Assembly: GCF_003590335.1 (NCBI RefSeq)
Contig: NZ_MIET01000009.1
Span: forward strand, 62,001 to 126,000
Source of the DNA: Pseudoalteromonas sp. MSK9-3
GTDB taxonomy: Bacteria; Pseudomonadota; Gammaproteobacteria; Enterobacterales; Alteromonadaceae
Direction: 5' to 3'
Length of the DNA stretch: 64,000 bases
This document shows, piece after piece, positions 20,371 through 27,846 of this stretch. Below the pieces are notes generated by a model. It was not told where the DNA came from. It made no database searches and saw only the letters and a list, made by a program, of their open reading frames with translations. A program made the position numbers and the translations under genes. How positions within the stretch are numbered: position 1 is the stretch's first letter; each line of letters starts with the position of its first letter.

Positions 20371-21684
20371 ATGAAAGAAAAACGTGAGAATACTTTAGAT
20401 CTAAATCGATCTATAACTGATAAGTTCCATAAGGACTTAATTGGTAGTGTAGATCAGCAAAATAAAGTAAAAATTAGTGATATCAAATCAATGTCATTTT
20501 ATTTGCCACCTATAAGTAAAGTACAAGAACTATTGGGTGTTATTTCGAATCAAAAGCAACTCATAGATTTGCTCGAATCGTATTTTGAAAAACCATTAAA
20601 AATATCTACCACCAATAAATATGCCATTTTTAAACAAGGTGTTGGCTTAAGAACTGTAAGCAAAATAATGAACTGGCTGAAAGATATTCCTTTTCCTTGG
20701 GAGAAATTAGCTAGTAAAAAAGTCATGACTCGGGTTATAAAAAGTAATAGAGCAGGATCTAATGCTGGAGGTTGGCTTTCAACGATAAGCGGTTTTAGGG
20801 TAAGTTATCATAGTGAAAAAAAAGATGAATTCACCCCCTTATTTAGCTTTATTGAAAAGCGCTGTAGTACCGAAGACGATTTAATTTTACGTGTACAAAA
20901 AGATGTTAAAGCTGGAAAATTAAAACCTAATGATATTGCTGCTGCATGGGCAGCTCAACAATCATTATGGGTGAAAAACCCTTATATACCACATGATATT
21001 AGTGAAAACATTATTGAGCTAATGTTAAAGCACCAACAAAGAGGAAAGTTAACTCAGCAGCAAACGTTAGATTTCATCGAGTGTTATCTTTATCTCTTTT
21101 ATGACTTTTATTTGGAAGCGATAACACATTTTGAGATCGGTTGTCGTATAAGATATGGAACAGATCAAGATAAAATTGAAAATGATCTGGGTATGATCAC
21201 TAAAGCGATAAATGCTTATGCAACACAAGATGACATAAGAACGTGTTTCGCTGGTATATTAAAAGAGTTTAAGGATGCTTTATCCCAATTAGCCAGTGCA
21301 ACAAGCTTTCGTAAACTGGCAAGTTTTATTGAAATAAATGAAGCTGAGCCTGGCGAATTTGGAGAATCAAAAGAAGATAAACAGTATAAACAACTTAAGG
21401 ACTGGCGAAACGGCAAAAACCTGCCTAGTAATAAAAAACTAAAAGCGTTTTTGAGAAATATAGATGAATATGCTGAGAAAAAAAGTGGCAGTTTAACTTT
21501 TGAAATGTGCAAAATAGCAATGGGCATAGATAGGCTCGTAAGTGAGTTATTGGGTCAAGCTCAAAAAGAAAATTGTAAACAAGTAGATTTAGAGATCGTT
21601 ATTAAGAAGGTATTGTCGAATATCCCTAATTACTACCGAGTTAATTTAAAAGCTGAACTTGAAAGAAGAGAGCCATCGATATAG
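20371..21684 (+). CDS. Hypothetical protein, 437 aa, unrecognised
   Basis: A soluble-looking protein without signal peptide or membrane segment, rich in Lys, Glu and Ile, with mostly helical character. The middle has an aromatic/acidic stretch (FIECYLYLFYDFYLEAI) near residue 235 and the C-terminal third is charged (DWRNGKNLPSNKKLKAFL). No nucleotide-binding, nuclease or helix-turn-helix motif is visible to me. It has low-GC, Lys/Asn-rich codon use compared with groEL or dnaB and is surrounded by mobile-element debris, so it is probably acquired. Island placement makes a defence or phage-related role possible but unsupported. Confidence 0.65.
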   Translation: MKEKRENTLDLNRSITDKFHKDLIGSVDQQNKVKISDIKSMSFYLPPISKVQELLGVISNQKQLIDLLESYFEKPLKISTTNKYAIFKQGVGLRTVSKIMNWLKDIPFPWEKLASKKVMTRVIKSNRAGSNAGGWLSTISGFRVSYHSEKKDEFTPLFSFIEKRCSTEDDLILRVQKDVKAGKLKPNDIAAAWAAQQSLWVKNPYIPHDISENIIELMLKHQQRGKLTQQQTLDFIECYLYLFYDFYLEAITHFEIGCRIRYGTDQDKIENDLGMITKAINAYATQDDIRTCFAGILKEFKDALSQLASATSFRKLASFIEINEAEPGEFGESKEDKQYKQLKDWRNGKNLPSNKKLKAFLRNIDEYAEKKSGSLTFEMCKIAMGIDRLVSELLGQAQKENCKQVDLEIVIKKVLSNIPNYYRVNLKAELERREPSI

Positions 21685-21721
21685 ATATCTTAGCTCTCTA
21701 GAACAATGAAGAAAAATCATA

Positions 21722-21844
21722 CTACTCGTTATTTAATTGTTCTTGCCAATCGTCAGGACGCTTATCTTCACCTCGGCTTTGCCAATAGGTATCATTTTCG
21801 GGGTCTAATTGTTTAGCTCGATTGTCGATATCATGTTGCTCCAT
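21722..21844 (-). CDS. Small acidic protein, 40 aa, second of a two-gene unit
   Basis: A complete short gene starting MEQHDIDNRAKQLDP and containing YWQSRGEDKRPDDW. The pattern DNxAxQLxPxNDxYWxSRG...RPDDW resembles small conserved hypothetical proteins I recall from Vibrio and Alteromonadales accessory regions. It begins 2 nt after the stop of the upstream small gene, so the two are probably co-translated. No function is known to me. Confidence 0.55.
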   Translation of the reverse strand: MEQHDIDNRAKQLDPENDTYWQSRGEDKRPDDWQEQLNNE

Positions 21845-21846
21845 AA

Positions 21847-21993
21847 TTATACGATTCCATTGTTTTTAGCCATTGAACTTAAAGCTTTAGTAGCGAGGCA
21901 GCTCTTAACAATTTTTCCGCCACTTTGTTTGGCTATGGTACTTTGAATTCTGCGAGCTGACTCAATTGCCATTGGGATTTTATCGGTGTTCAT
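21847..21993 (-). CDS. Small basic protein, 48 aa, SMP-like pattern
   Basis: Starts at the second of two ATGs because AGGAG lies 7 nt upstream. The sequence contains ESARRIQSTIAKQSGGKIVK and ends LSSMAKNNGIV. The ARxQSxxAKxxGGxxxK...A.SxAxKN pattern is reminiscent of the plant seed-maturation-protein (SMP) motif, which also occurs in short bacterial proteins. It pairs with the 40-aa gene 2 nt downstream. The assignment is by pattern memory only. Confidence 0.5.
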   Translation of the reverse strand: MNTDKIPMAIESARRIQSTIAKQSGGKIVKSCLATKALSSMAKNNGIV

Positions 21994-22155
21994 TTGCATA
22001 CTCCTTATATAAAAAATAGTTAATGGTTAATCGAAACCTCTGTTAACGAAATGGATTATGCAACGGTGTATCCGAGAAATAGTGGGGGGGATCGTGTTCA
22101 AAACAGTTTTTATTGAATTAAGCTGCCATAAAAATCGATATTTAAAGTGATCTTC

Positions 22156-22633
22156 TGAATCGACCAGTCTTTACTAGAAAGATCTTTGCTTGAATTCTTC
22201 TAACTTTTCATAAGCCAGTGGAGGCATATTATTCGCCTCACCATGCTTGCGTCTAGAGTTATAAAACATTTCGATATAATCGAATATGTCAGAGCTTGCT
22301 AGAGCCAGCCTTCTTGGGTTCGAATGTAGGTAATGTCTGTTACCCAGTACCTGTTGGGTGTAGTAACAGTAAACTGCCTATTTAGCACGTTATCTGCGAC
22401 AATTGCTGGTTTGCCGCTGTAATGTCCTTTGTGTTTTCTATAACCGACTTGTGCCTTTATGCCTTCTAGCTTCATCAGCTTGGCTACACGACGCTTGCCA
22501 CCGAATAACAGTGCTCAGTAACTTGTTTCACCGCTTGTATTTTAAATTCTGCTGTAAATCGGTGAGACATTTTTTCTCCTTAGTACACATAATTATAAAG
22601 CAATTAAGTGTCTAGAGAAGACTGGCCGATTCA
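22156..22633 (-). mobile_element. Internally deleted IS3-family element with both ends (478 bp)
   Basis: Both termini survive: TGAATCGACCAGTCTTTACT on the left, and TGAATCGGCCAGTCTTCTCT on the complement of the right end. About 20 of the 23 terminal bases match. The inside is a collapsed transposase. No target duplication is evident (TTC / TAC). Because the ends are intact, a related transposase could in principle still mobilise it. Confidence 0.8.
22186..22572 (-). pseudogene. IS3-family transposase remnant with internal deletions
   Basis: The complement begins [20 protein letters not shown] (OrfA N-terminus, ATG near 22572). It then jumps to an OrfB segment ([16 protein letters not shown], with frame change), continues through [16 protein letters not shown], and jumps again to the C-terminal DIFDYIEMFYNSRRKHG and MPPLAYEKLEEF. 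The second and third catalytic acidic residues are lost in the second deletion. Clearly non-functional. Confidence 0.82.
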
Positions 22634-22887
22634 TACTGTTGGTTGATGTAAGTTAAATTCACTTGTACCTTAATTGGTTTTATATGAACGATGTCTTAAT
22701 TTAGGGCCAAAGTAGTGAGCTTATATTGCCCTCTTTAGCTAGAAACTTAATTAAATCCAGATTCAATCAATAAATTAAGACCCTTTCACATCGTTTGAGC
22801 TGGGGGTGGGTTTTATTTGGGAGAATGAGTTGTCTATAAAGTGTGGTGTTTATGGGGGGTATCATACTTTCTCTATTTTGAGTGATT

Positions 22888-23045
22888 CAGCGTTACAGCA
22901 TACAAAAACCGGCTTCTTAGACAGCTATGAATTATTAAAGCTAAATGATGAATATCCAGATACGTTAATGTATCGCTCTACACAATTTGATAAAAATAAG
23001 AGTGATGGCTTTGGGAAGCGCTATTTCGAAAAGGTAAAATATTAA
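22888..23045 (+). pseudogene. 5' fragment duplicate of the DUF3313 lipoprotein gene
   Basis: ALQHTKTGFLDSYELLK, then NDEYPDTLMYRSTQFDK, matches the intact gene at 26065 (LQHTKTGFLDNYELLK...DEYPDTLLYRSAQFDK) over about 40 residues, roughly 80% at DNA level. The lipoprotein signal is absent: the sequence just upstream is unrelated. The match ends after the FDK motif and runs into unrelated sequence to a stop at 23045. It is a partial duplication or a remnant of a second copy. Confidence 0.8.
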
Positions 23046-23184
23046 CTTTATTGCTGAAAATGAAAAAATCGGTAGTAATGAACTTAGTAACTTAGTAACT
23101 TAGTGTCGCTGGATTTGAATTGTGCCTATAATAGGTTTCTTAGAGCAGCGATTTTAAAGTACAGTTTACTGATGAGAATGTGAT

Positions 23185-23391
23185 ATGCAGATTGATGAAA
23201 TTACTAACCGCATCTCAAACGCGATGAAAGTTAGTAGTGAACAAGAACTTTCAAGTGTGAGTGTGGTATTTAATAGTCATGAGGTTGAAGAAAAAAAATT
23301 GAAACAAGCCCTGACTTTATTTGCAGCCAATGTAGAGCGGGTAAGCATCTGGTTATCAAATGAATCATATTATGTAGAGATAAACTGGTAA
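23185..23391 (+). CDS. Hypothetical protein, 68 aa
   Basis: Starts MQIDEITNRISNAMK. A Glu/Lys-rich middle is followed by a short beta-like end (YYVEINW). No signal peptide or known motif. A GAGAATGTGAT stretch upstream is a weak ribosome site. It is small and isolated between a gene fragment and an IS, so it may be a fragment of a larger gene. Confidence 0.4.
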   Translation: MQIDEITNRISNAMKVSSEQELSSVSVVFNSHEVEEKKLKQALTLFAANVERVSIWLSNESYYVEINW

Positions 23392-23475
23392 GTTTATCGT
23401 GAATAGGCTCAGGGACAGCTGTCTTTTAGTCAGTTATTTTACGTCTTTGTCCCGTCCTGAAATAGGTTGACGGTT

Positions 23476-24320
23476 TTAATGAAAGACTTGGTGCGAAAGC
23501 GCCAGGTCTTTTTTATGCACTTGATTTGGTGTTTTCATATCCAAACTTAAGTGCGGTCGTATTTCATTGTATATAAATATCGATTCTTCAACGAGCTGTT
23601 TTAACTCTGCGATGTTGCAACATTTATACAATAGAAACTCTTGCTTTAATATCCCGTTAATACGCTCTGCTAATGCGTTTTGATAACAGTCATACCTATC
23701 GGTCATCGATGGCCTAATCCCCTCTTTTAATAGCGTATTTTGATATACTTCAGAGCAATACTGTAAACCTCTATCTGAGTGATGAATGGCATTACGTTTA
23801 TATACGCGTTGCTTAATCGTCATTTCCAATGCTTTGACTACATCGGTTGCTTTCATTTCATCACTCAGCTCATAACCCATTATTTTTCGACTATAAGCAT
23901 CAGTGACTAACGATAGGTAATGTACGCCTTGCGCTGACTTTACGTAGGTAATGTCACTAACGAAGACTTCCTCGGCCACTGTAGGCGTGTATTCTTTTAG
24001 TAAATTGGGATGCTTGCGCATCCAATGGTTACTATTTGTTGTTTTAGTATAATTTTTCTTTGGTTTTACAAGAAAGTCATGCTCTCTCAAATAATCAAAA
24101 AAACAATCAGGGCCTAGTTTAATACCACGCTCTTGCAGTTCTGGCTTTATCATCAGGTAAAGTTTCTTCCCACCAATACGAGGCATGAATTGCCTCCAAT
24201 ACATCACTAATTCCTTGACTGGCTCCAATGCTTTATTCCGAGCACCTATCCTGCGTATAGCTTGATAGTAACCTTGTCGCGTTATGCCATATGCACGGCA
24301 TAACGAAGCAAGTTTTACTT
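23476..24320 (-). CDS. IS3-family transposase OrfB
   Basis: The first internal ATG is at 24228, giving 250 aa, but the frame is open upstream to about 24320 and continues the family sequence (LCRAYGITRQGYYQAIRR), so it is probably made as a frameshift fusion with OrfA. The DDE core is intact: VSDITYVKSAQG, NAIHHSDRGLQYCS and NALAERINGILKQEF. Ends next to the left inverted repeat. Confidence 0.88.
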
Positions 24321-24710
24321 GCTGTTTTTCTTTTGTGCGCGTGATAGCTCGGATATGTACTTTTTTCGCAAGCCCGCTCCATATTCTTCATCCATTATAT
24401 TAATCATTTCATCTTTGATTAAATCCTTTAGGCGTAAGTCTTCTATCTCACGCTCTAAACGTTTAATTTTTTGTGCTGGGGTTTCTTTCGATTTAGGCAT
24501 GTCGGTTATATAAGTTGATTTAGACCAATCTAATTTACCATGTTTTCGCAGCCATACCAGAACGGTACTACGACCTTGAATGCCGTAATGACTTTGCGCT
24601 TGCTTATACGTGAATTCGCCTTTTTCTACTAGCTCAACAATGGATAATTTAAAGCCTAATGTATAGTCTCGTTGAGTACGCTTAATGCCTTTAGTTTTAG
24701 TGCTCTTCAT
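24315..24710 (-). CDS. IS3-family transposase OrfA
   Basis: 131 aa. Helix-turn-helix region RDYTLGFKLSIVELVEKGE and YKQAQSHYGIQGRSTVLVWL, then a coiled-coil segment (AQKIKRLEREIEDLRLKD). The 3' end overlaps the OrfB frame and has an AAAAG-AAAAA stretch near 24330 (read on the complement) that may be the frameshift site. Confidence 0.85.
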   Translation of the reverse strand: MKSTKTKGIKRTQRDYTLGFKLSIVELVEKGEFTYKQAQSHYGIQGRSTVLVWLRKHGKLDWSKSTYITDMPKSKETPAQKIKRLEREIEDLRLKDLIKDEMINIMDEEYGAGLRKKYISELSRAQKKNSK

Positions 24711-24830
24711 AAAATAAGTCCTATATGTGTAAACACATTTCAGGACAAGACACTTACTACATGTAAAAGAGCCTAAGCTTTCGCTTGGGCTTTTTTACAT
24801 TCGATAGTATCGCCTTATACGACGGCTCTA

Positions 24831-25088
24831 TTATTTTTCGGGGGGGATTATCCCATCAGTTAACCAAATTAGCTCTTCACCAGAGCTTTCAGAACGGTAG
24901 GCTATCAATTCTCCATGAGGCTGTTGCACAGCATTTGCTTCTCCGACGTTGGAGTGTTCAATAATGGACGGGTCGTTTCCTAGTGCTATTAGAGACACTG
25001 ATTTTGTGGCGATATCACTGTCGTAGTATCCTTTAATGACTATCATACGCTCCCCATTCGGATGGAATATGGGCGTGCAAAAACGCAA
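24831..25088 (-). pseudogene. Fragment of a beta-propeller (PD40/TolB-like) protein
   Basis: 85 codons reading CTPIFHPNGERMIVIKGYY, later QQPHGELIAYRSESSG, then EELIWLTDG. The FxPxGxxIxxxS/G repeats resemble WD40-like PD40 blades, as in TolB or CadC-type regulators. Both ends are abrupt: the 5' end abuts the peptide-gene remnant at 25077 and there is no convincing start site. Most likely a leftover piece of a larger gene. Confidence 0.5.
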
Positions 25089-25235
25089 TTAAAAACCTTG
25101 ACCAAAGATAGCACTGCAATTGCAGATCATATTACACCGAATATTGCCGATGGTAGCAGTTACCAATCTTATCGCTGTCCAGTTGAATCACAAACTTGTT
25201 CAGCCGATTGCTTTTCGGCACCAGGCCCTGATTAA
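25077..25235 (+). pseudogene. 5'-truncated paralogue of the GG-type peptide gene
   Basis: Reads KTQLKTLTKDSTAIADHITP, then NIADGSSYQSYRCPVESQTC, then SADCFSAPGPD-stop. This matches the intact peptide gene at 25565 through most of its length, including all three inner cysteines. The first about six codons and the ribosome site are missing, where the sequence joins the propeller fragment. The GG of the intact copy is DG here. It ends earlier, losing the last Cys. A good terminator follows at 25282. Confidence 0.75.
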
Positions 25236-25281
25236 GTTTGTAATATCACCGGTATCTGTTAAGTCATTTGCTAAGGTTTAG

Positions 25282-25305
25282 GCAGCTCGGGTAGGGCTGC
25301 TTTTT
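25282..25305 (+). terminator. Terminator after the peptide-gene remnant
   Basis: Seven-base arms (GCAGCTC / GGGCTGC, one G-U pair) around 5 nt, followed by TTTTT. The rest of the 330-bp gap to the next gene shows only the palindrome at 25507. Confidence 0.65.
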
Positions 25306-25506
25306 AGACTAGAATAGGTTAATTATTTTCAGGTAAGCATATAGTTATACGAGCTATAAATTTTTATATATGATCAGGTCGTATTAAATGTCAGAGCTTT
25401 GAATGGTGTATTTTTCAGCTTCTGAAGACTGTAATTTCTTATGCTGAGATGTTTTTTTAAACTGTTTGTATGTTTTTTGTTGTGTTATGTATTTTTTATG
25501 GGTACT

Positions 25507-25548
25507 TTATGTACTTGGATATGAAAGTTTTCATATCCAAGTACATAA
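25507..25548 (+). promoter_or_regulatory. Perfect 20-bp-arm palindrome just before the peptide gene
   Basis: TTATGTACTTGGATATGAAA at 25507-25526 and its exact reverse complement at 25529-25548, separated by GT. It ends 1 nt before the ribosome site AAGGAA (25550-25555). As RNA it would form a very stable 5'-UTR hairpin; as DNA it is a large operator-like palindrome. No T-tract follows, so it is not a standard terminator. Confidence 0.85.
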
Positions 25549-25564
25549 TAAAGGAATAACAAGA

Positions 25565-25762
25565 ATGAAAATTAAATTAAAAAAAACACAATTAAAAACA
25601 TTAACAAATGATCAGTCAGCTTTAGCACAAGACATGACACCAAACATCGCTGGCGGTAGTAGCTACGCGTCATACCGTTGTCCACCTCAAGAATCACAAC
25701 AATGCTCAATAGATTGTTTTAGTTCTCCTGGCCCAGGTCAACCTTGTGTGATCACGCCGTAA
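25565..25762 (+). CDS. Short GG-type leader peptide, candidate RiPP/secreted peptide precursor
   Basis: 65 aa, starting at the ATG 10 nt after AAGGAA; a longer frame upstream runs through the palindrome and is rejected. The N-terminal part is basic and amphipathic (MKIKLKKTQLKTLTNDQSAL), continues to TPNIAGG at about 25-31, and is followed by a Cys/Ser/Pro-rich C-terminal part with four cysteines (YRCPP, QQCSIDCF, GQPCVITP). The layout, leader ending in a double glycine then a Cys-rich core, resembles precursors exported or processed by GG-peptidases. No modifying enzyme or peptidase-containing ABC transporter is seen in the window, so this is inference. Confidence 0.6.
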   Translation: MKIKLKKTQLKTLTNDQSALAQDMTPNIAGGSSYASYRCPPQESQQCSIDCFSSPGPGQPCVITP

Positions 25763-26064
25763 TAGGAGATTAGTTTTATCTACTAATCAAGTAATTATAA
25801 AGTAGTAGCTCGGCGTTACTGCTTTATATAGATAAACAAATCAATGTATTTATGATGAGGCTTTAAAAATAATGATGAGTCTCGAACTAATCTTAACGTT
25901 AACGTAGACTTCTTTCCCTTTTTCTCCTAACTTAGCTTTATATTTACAATTTAGCTTACGCGATTACATTTATTAGCATTTTAGTGCATGTATTATTTGT
26001 ATTATAGCGATATCAATGTGTTTGTAGCGTCTGTGTTTTTCTGTATTTAAATGGAGCTTATTTT
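25763..26064. other. Intergenic stretch before the lipoprotein gene
   Basis: 302 bp, very AT-rich. No terminator, repeat or RNA gene was seen; it should contain the promoter of the lipoprotein/RND genes. Confidence 0.4.
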
Positions 26065-26766
26065 ATGCCATCTAGCCGTACTTTATGTACTCTTATGCTG
26101 TGTTTTTTTATGAGTGCGTGTAGTTCATTGCAACATACGAAAACAGGGTTTTTAGATAATTATGAATTATTAAAACCAAGCGATGAATATCCAGATACCT
26201 TACTGTATCGCTCAGCCCAATTTGATAAAGCGCAGCTACAACAAATTAGCACTATTTACTTACCCAAATTTGAAGTTTGGCTAACAGCGAATGACAATGC
26301 AGAGTTTTTATCGGTTAATCAGTCGCATATTGTTCGGCTAAGTAATTATATGCAGTCTCAGTTAAAAAAGAAGTTATCGTCTTATTATCAAGTGGTTACA
26401 AATAAGCCAGTTACGCTGAACGATCAAGTACTGACGATTAAAGGGGCATTTACGAATATCGATTTTCAGGAAACATCATTAGATGTGCGTGATTTTGTGC
26501 CAGTTAAGCTCGTCTATAATGCAGGAAAAACAGCTTACTTAGCAGCAACAGAGCAAACAGAAGCGGTTACCTCGGTGTCTTTAGAGTCCGCTTTTTATAT
26601 GGGAAATGGGGTACAACCGGTATTTATGATGACAGCGAGCAAGCAGTTGGAGTCAGTGGTTAAAGCAAATGGTGCAGAGAATGTTGAGGCTGTGAAGGCA
26701 ATACTTGATATTTGGATCAACAATTTTGTGACAGGTATGACGAACAATAAAATGGCGAAAAATTAG
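26065..26766 (+). CDS. DUF3313-family lipoprotein
   Basis: 233 aa with a lipoprotein signal ending in the lipobox MSAC (Cys19). The body shows the DUF3313 layout: TGFLDNYELLKPSDEYPDTL near the start, a central YLPKFEVWL segment and a YYQVVTNKPV stretch. ATGGAGC precedes the start. It lies 9 nt before the RND adaptor gene, so it is likely the first gene of that operon and may act at the outer membrane beside the pump. A 5' fragment of a paralogue lies at 22888. Confidence 0.8.
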   Translation: MPSSRTLCTLMLCFFMSACSSLQHTKTGFLDNYELLKPSDEYPDTLLYRSAQFDKAQLQQISTIYLPKFEVWLTANDNAEFLSVNQSHIVRLSNYMQSQLKKKLSSYYQVVTNKPVTLNDQVLTIKGAFTNIDFQETSLDVRDFVPVKLVYNAGKTAYLAATEQTEAVTSVSLESAFYMGNGVQPVFMMTASKQLESVVKANGAENVEAVKAILDIWINNFVTGMTNNKMAKN

Positions 26767-26775
26767 GAGCCCAAT

Positions 26776-27846
26776 ATGAATTACAAACGTAGCAAACCCT
26801 TTCTGTTTTCCGGCATTTTATTAACACTGCTAAGTGCGTGTAGTGAACAAAACCAATCGGTTAGTGAAGAGCCTACTTTACGCCCTGTGCGTACCTTAAC
26901 AATTGTCGCAAATAGCGGTGGACCTATGCAAGAGTTTCCTGCTGTAGTAGATGCAGCAAACTCTGCTGATCTGTCTTTTAAAGTTGCTGGTGAAGTTGTC
27001 TCTTTATTAGTTAAGCAAGGTAAAAATGTATCACAAGGTGATGTGATCGCTGAACTAGATAACACAAATTACAAACTCGCCCTTGATGAATCGCAAGCCG
27101 CGTTTGATAAAGCCAAAGCAGACTTTGGCCGAGCAGAGCAATTGATCACATCAGGGACTATTTCGCAAGCAGATTATGATCAGCTTAAAGCACAGTTTGC
27201 CAGTGCGAAAAGCAAGCTAGCCACTGCACGTAATAATTTAGCCTATACCCAGTTACATGCCTCTTTCAATGGTGTTGTGGCTCGTACCCACATAGAAAAA
27301 TTTGAAGAGGTACAAGCGAAGCAAACTATTGTTACGTTACAAGACATTGAGCGTATTAACTTAAAGGTGAATATACCTGAAAGTATGATGGTACATGTCT
27401 CTAAAGAGGCGCCAAAGCAAATTTATGCCGAGTTCGCCGCAATAAAAGGGAAGCAATTTCCATTGAGTTTTGTTGAAGTGAGCACACAGGCTGACGAAGT
27501 CACTAAGGCCTATGAAGTCACGTTAGGTATGCAACCACCAGCGGGCTACAATATTTTACCGGGTATGACAGCTCGTGTGCGTGCCAGCGCACAACAAGGT
27601 CAACAAAGCCAAATTTATGTGCCTATAAAAGCGGTTCTTAAAAATGCCAGTGGGAACTTTGTTTGGACGGTAAATCCCCTTGACGCTGGGAAAGGTCAAA
27701 TTACGAAAACGCCGCTGGTGGTGGGTGATATTACGCCGTTTGGCTTTACTGTTTTATCGGGTTTGAATGAAGGCGCACATGTTGTCACTGCAGGTATGAG
27801 CAAGGTGACAGAAGGGCAAGTTGTAAAATTTAATGGGGGCGCATAG
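26776..27846 (+). CDS. RND efflux periplasmic adaptor (membrane fusion protein)
   Basis: 356 aa with a lipoprotein signal (LLSAC). HlyD/MFP layout: barrel-sandwich half FKVAGEVVSLLVKQGKNVSQG, a coiled-coil hairpin (about 105-155, rich in Ala, Lys and Gln), then LHASFNGVVARTHIEKFEEV and a beta-barrel domain. It would link the inner-membrane pump to an outer-membrane channel; no TolC homologue is in the window. Its TAG overlaps the pump's GTG by one base. Confidence 0.92.
   Translation: MNYKRSKPFLFSGILLTLLSACSEQNQSVSEEPTLRPVRTLTIVANSGGPMQEFPAVVDAANSADLSFKVAGEVVSLLVKQGKNVSQGDVIAELDNTNYKLALDESQAAFDKAKADFGRAEQLITSGTISQADYDQLKAQFASAKSKLATARNNLAYTQLHASFNGVVARTHIEKFEEVQAKQTIVTLQDIERINLKVNIPESMMVHVSKEAPKQIYAEFAAIKGKQFPLSFVEVSTQADEVTKAYEVTLGMQPPAGYNILPGMTARVRASAQQGQQSQIYVPIKAVLKNASGNFVWTVNPLDAGKGQITKTPLVVGDITPFGFTVLSGLNEGAHVVTAGMSKVTEGQVVKFNGGA

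Larger units (their letters stand above)
23448..24752 (-). mobile_element. Complete IS3-family element (1305 bp)
   Basis: Inverted ends TGTCCCGTCCTGAAAT and, on the complement of the right end, TGTCTTGTCCTGAAAT. It is flanked by the direct repeat CTT (23445-23447 and 24753-24755), the 3-bp duplication expected for IS3. It carries OrfA and OrfB on the minus strand with no obvious lesion. It inserted in already degraded island DNA. Confidence 0.9.

Noticed and set aside
23081-23104. Three tandem copies of AACTTAGT
   Set aside because: Only 24 bp, in decayed DNA with no nearby gene start; probably slippage without function.
25466-25564. Upstream extension of the peptide gene
   Set aside because: It reads through the 20-bp-arm palindrome and lacks a ribosome site, whereas AAGGAA lies correctly before 25565.
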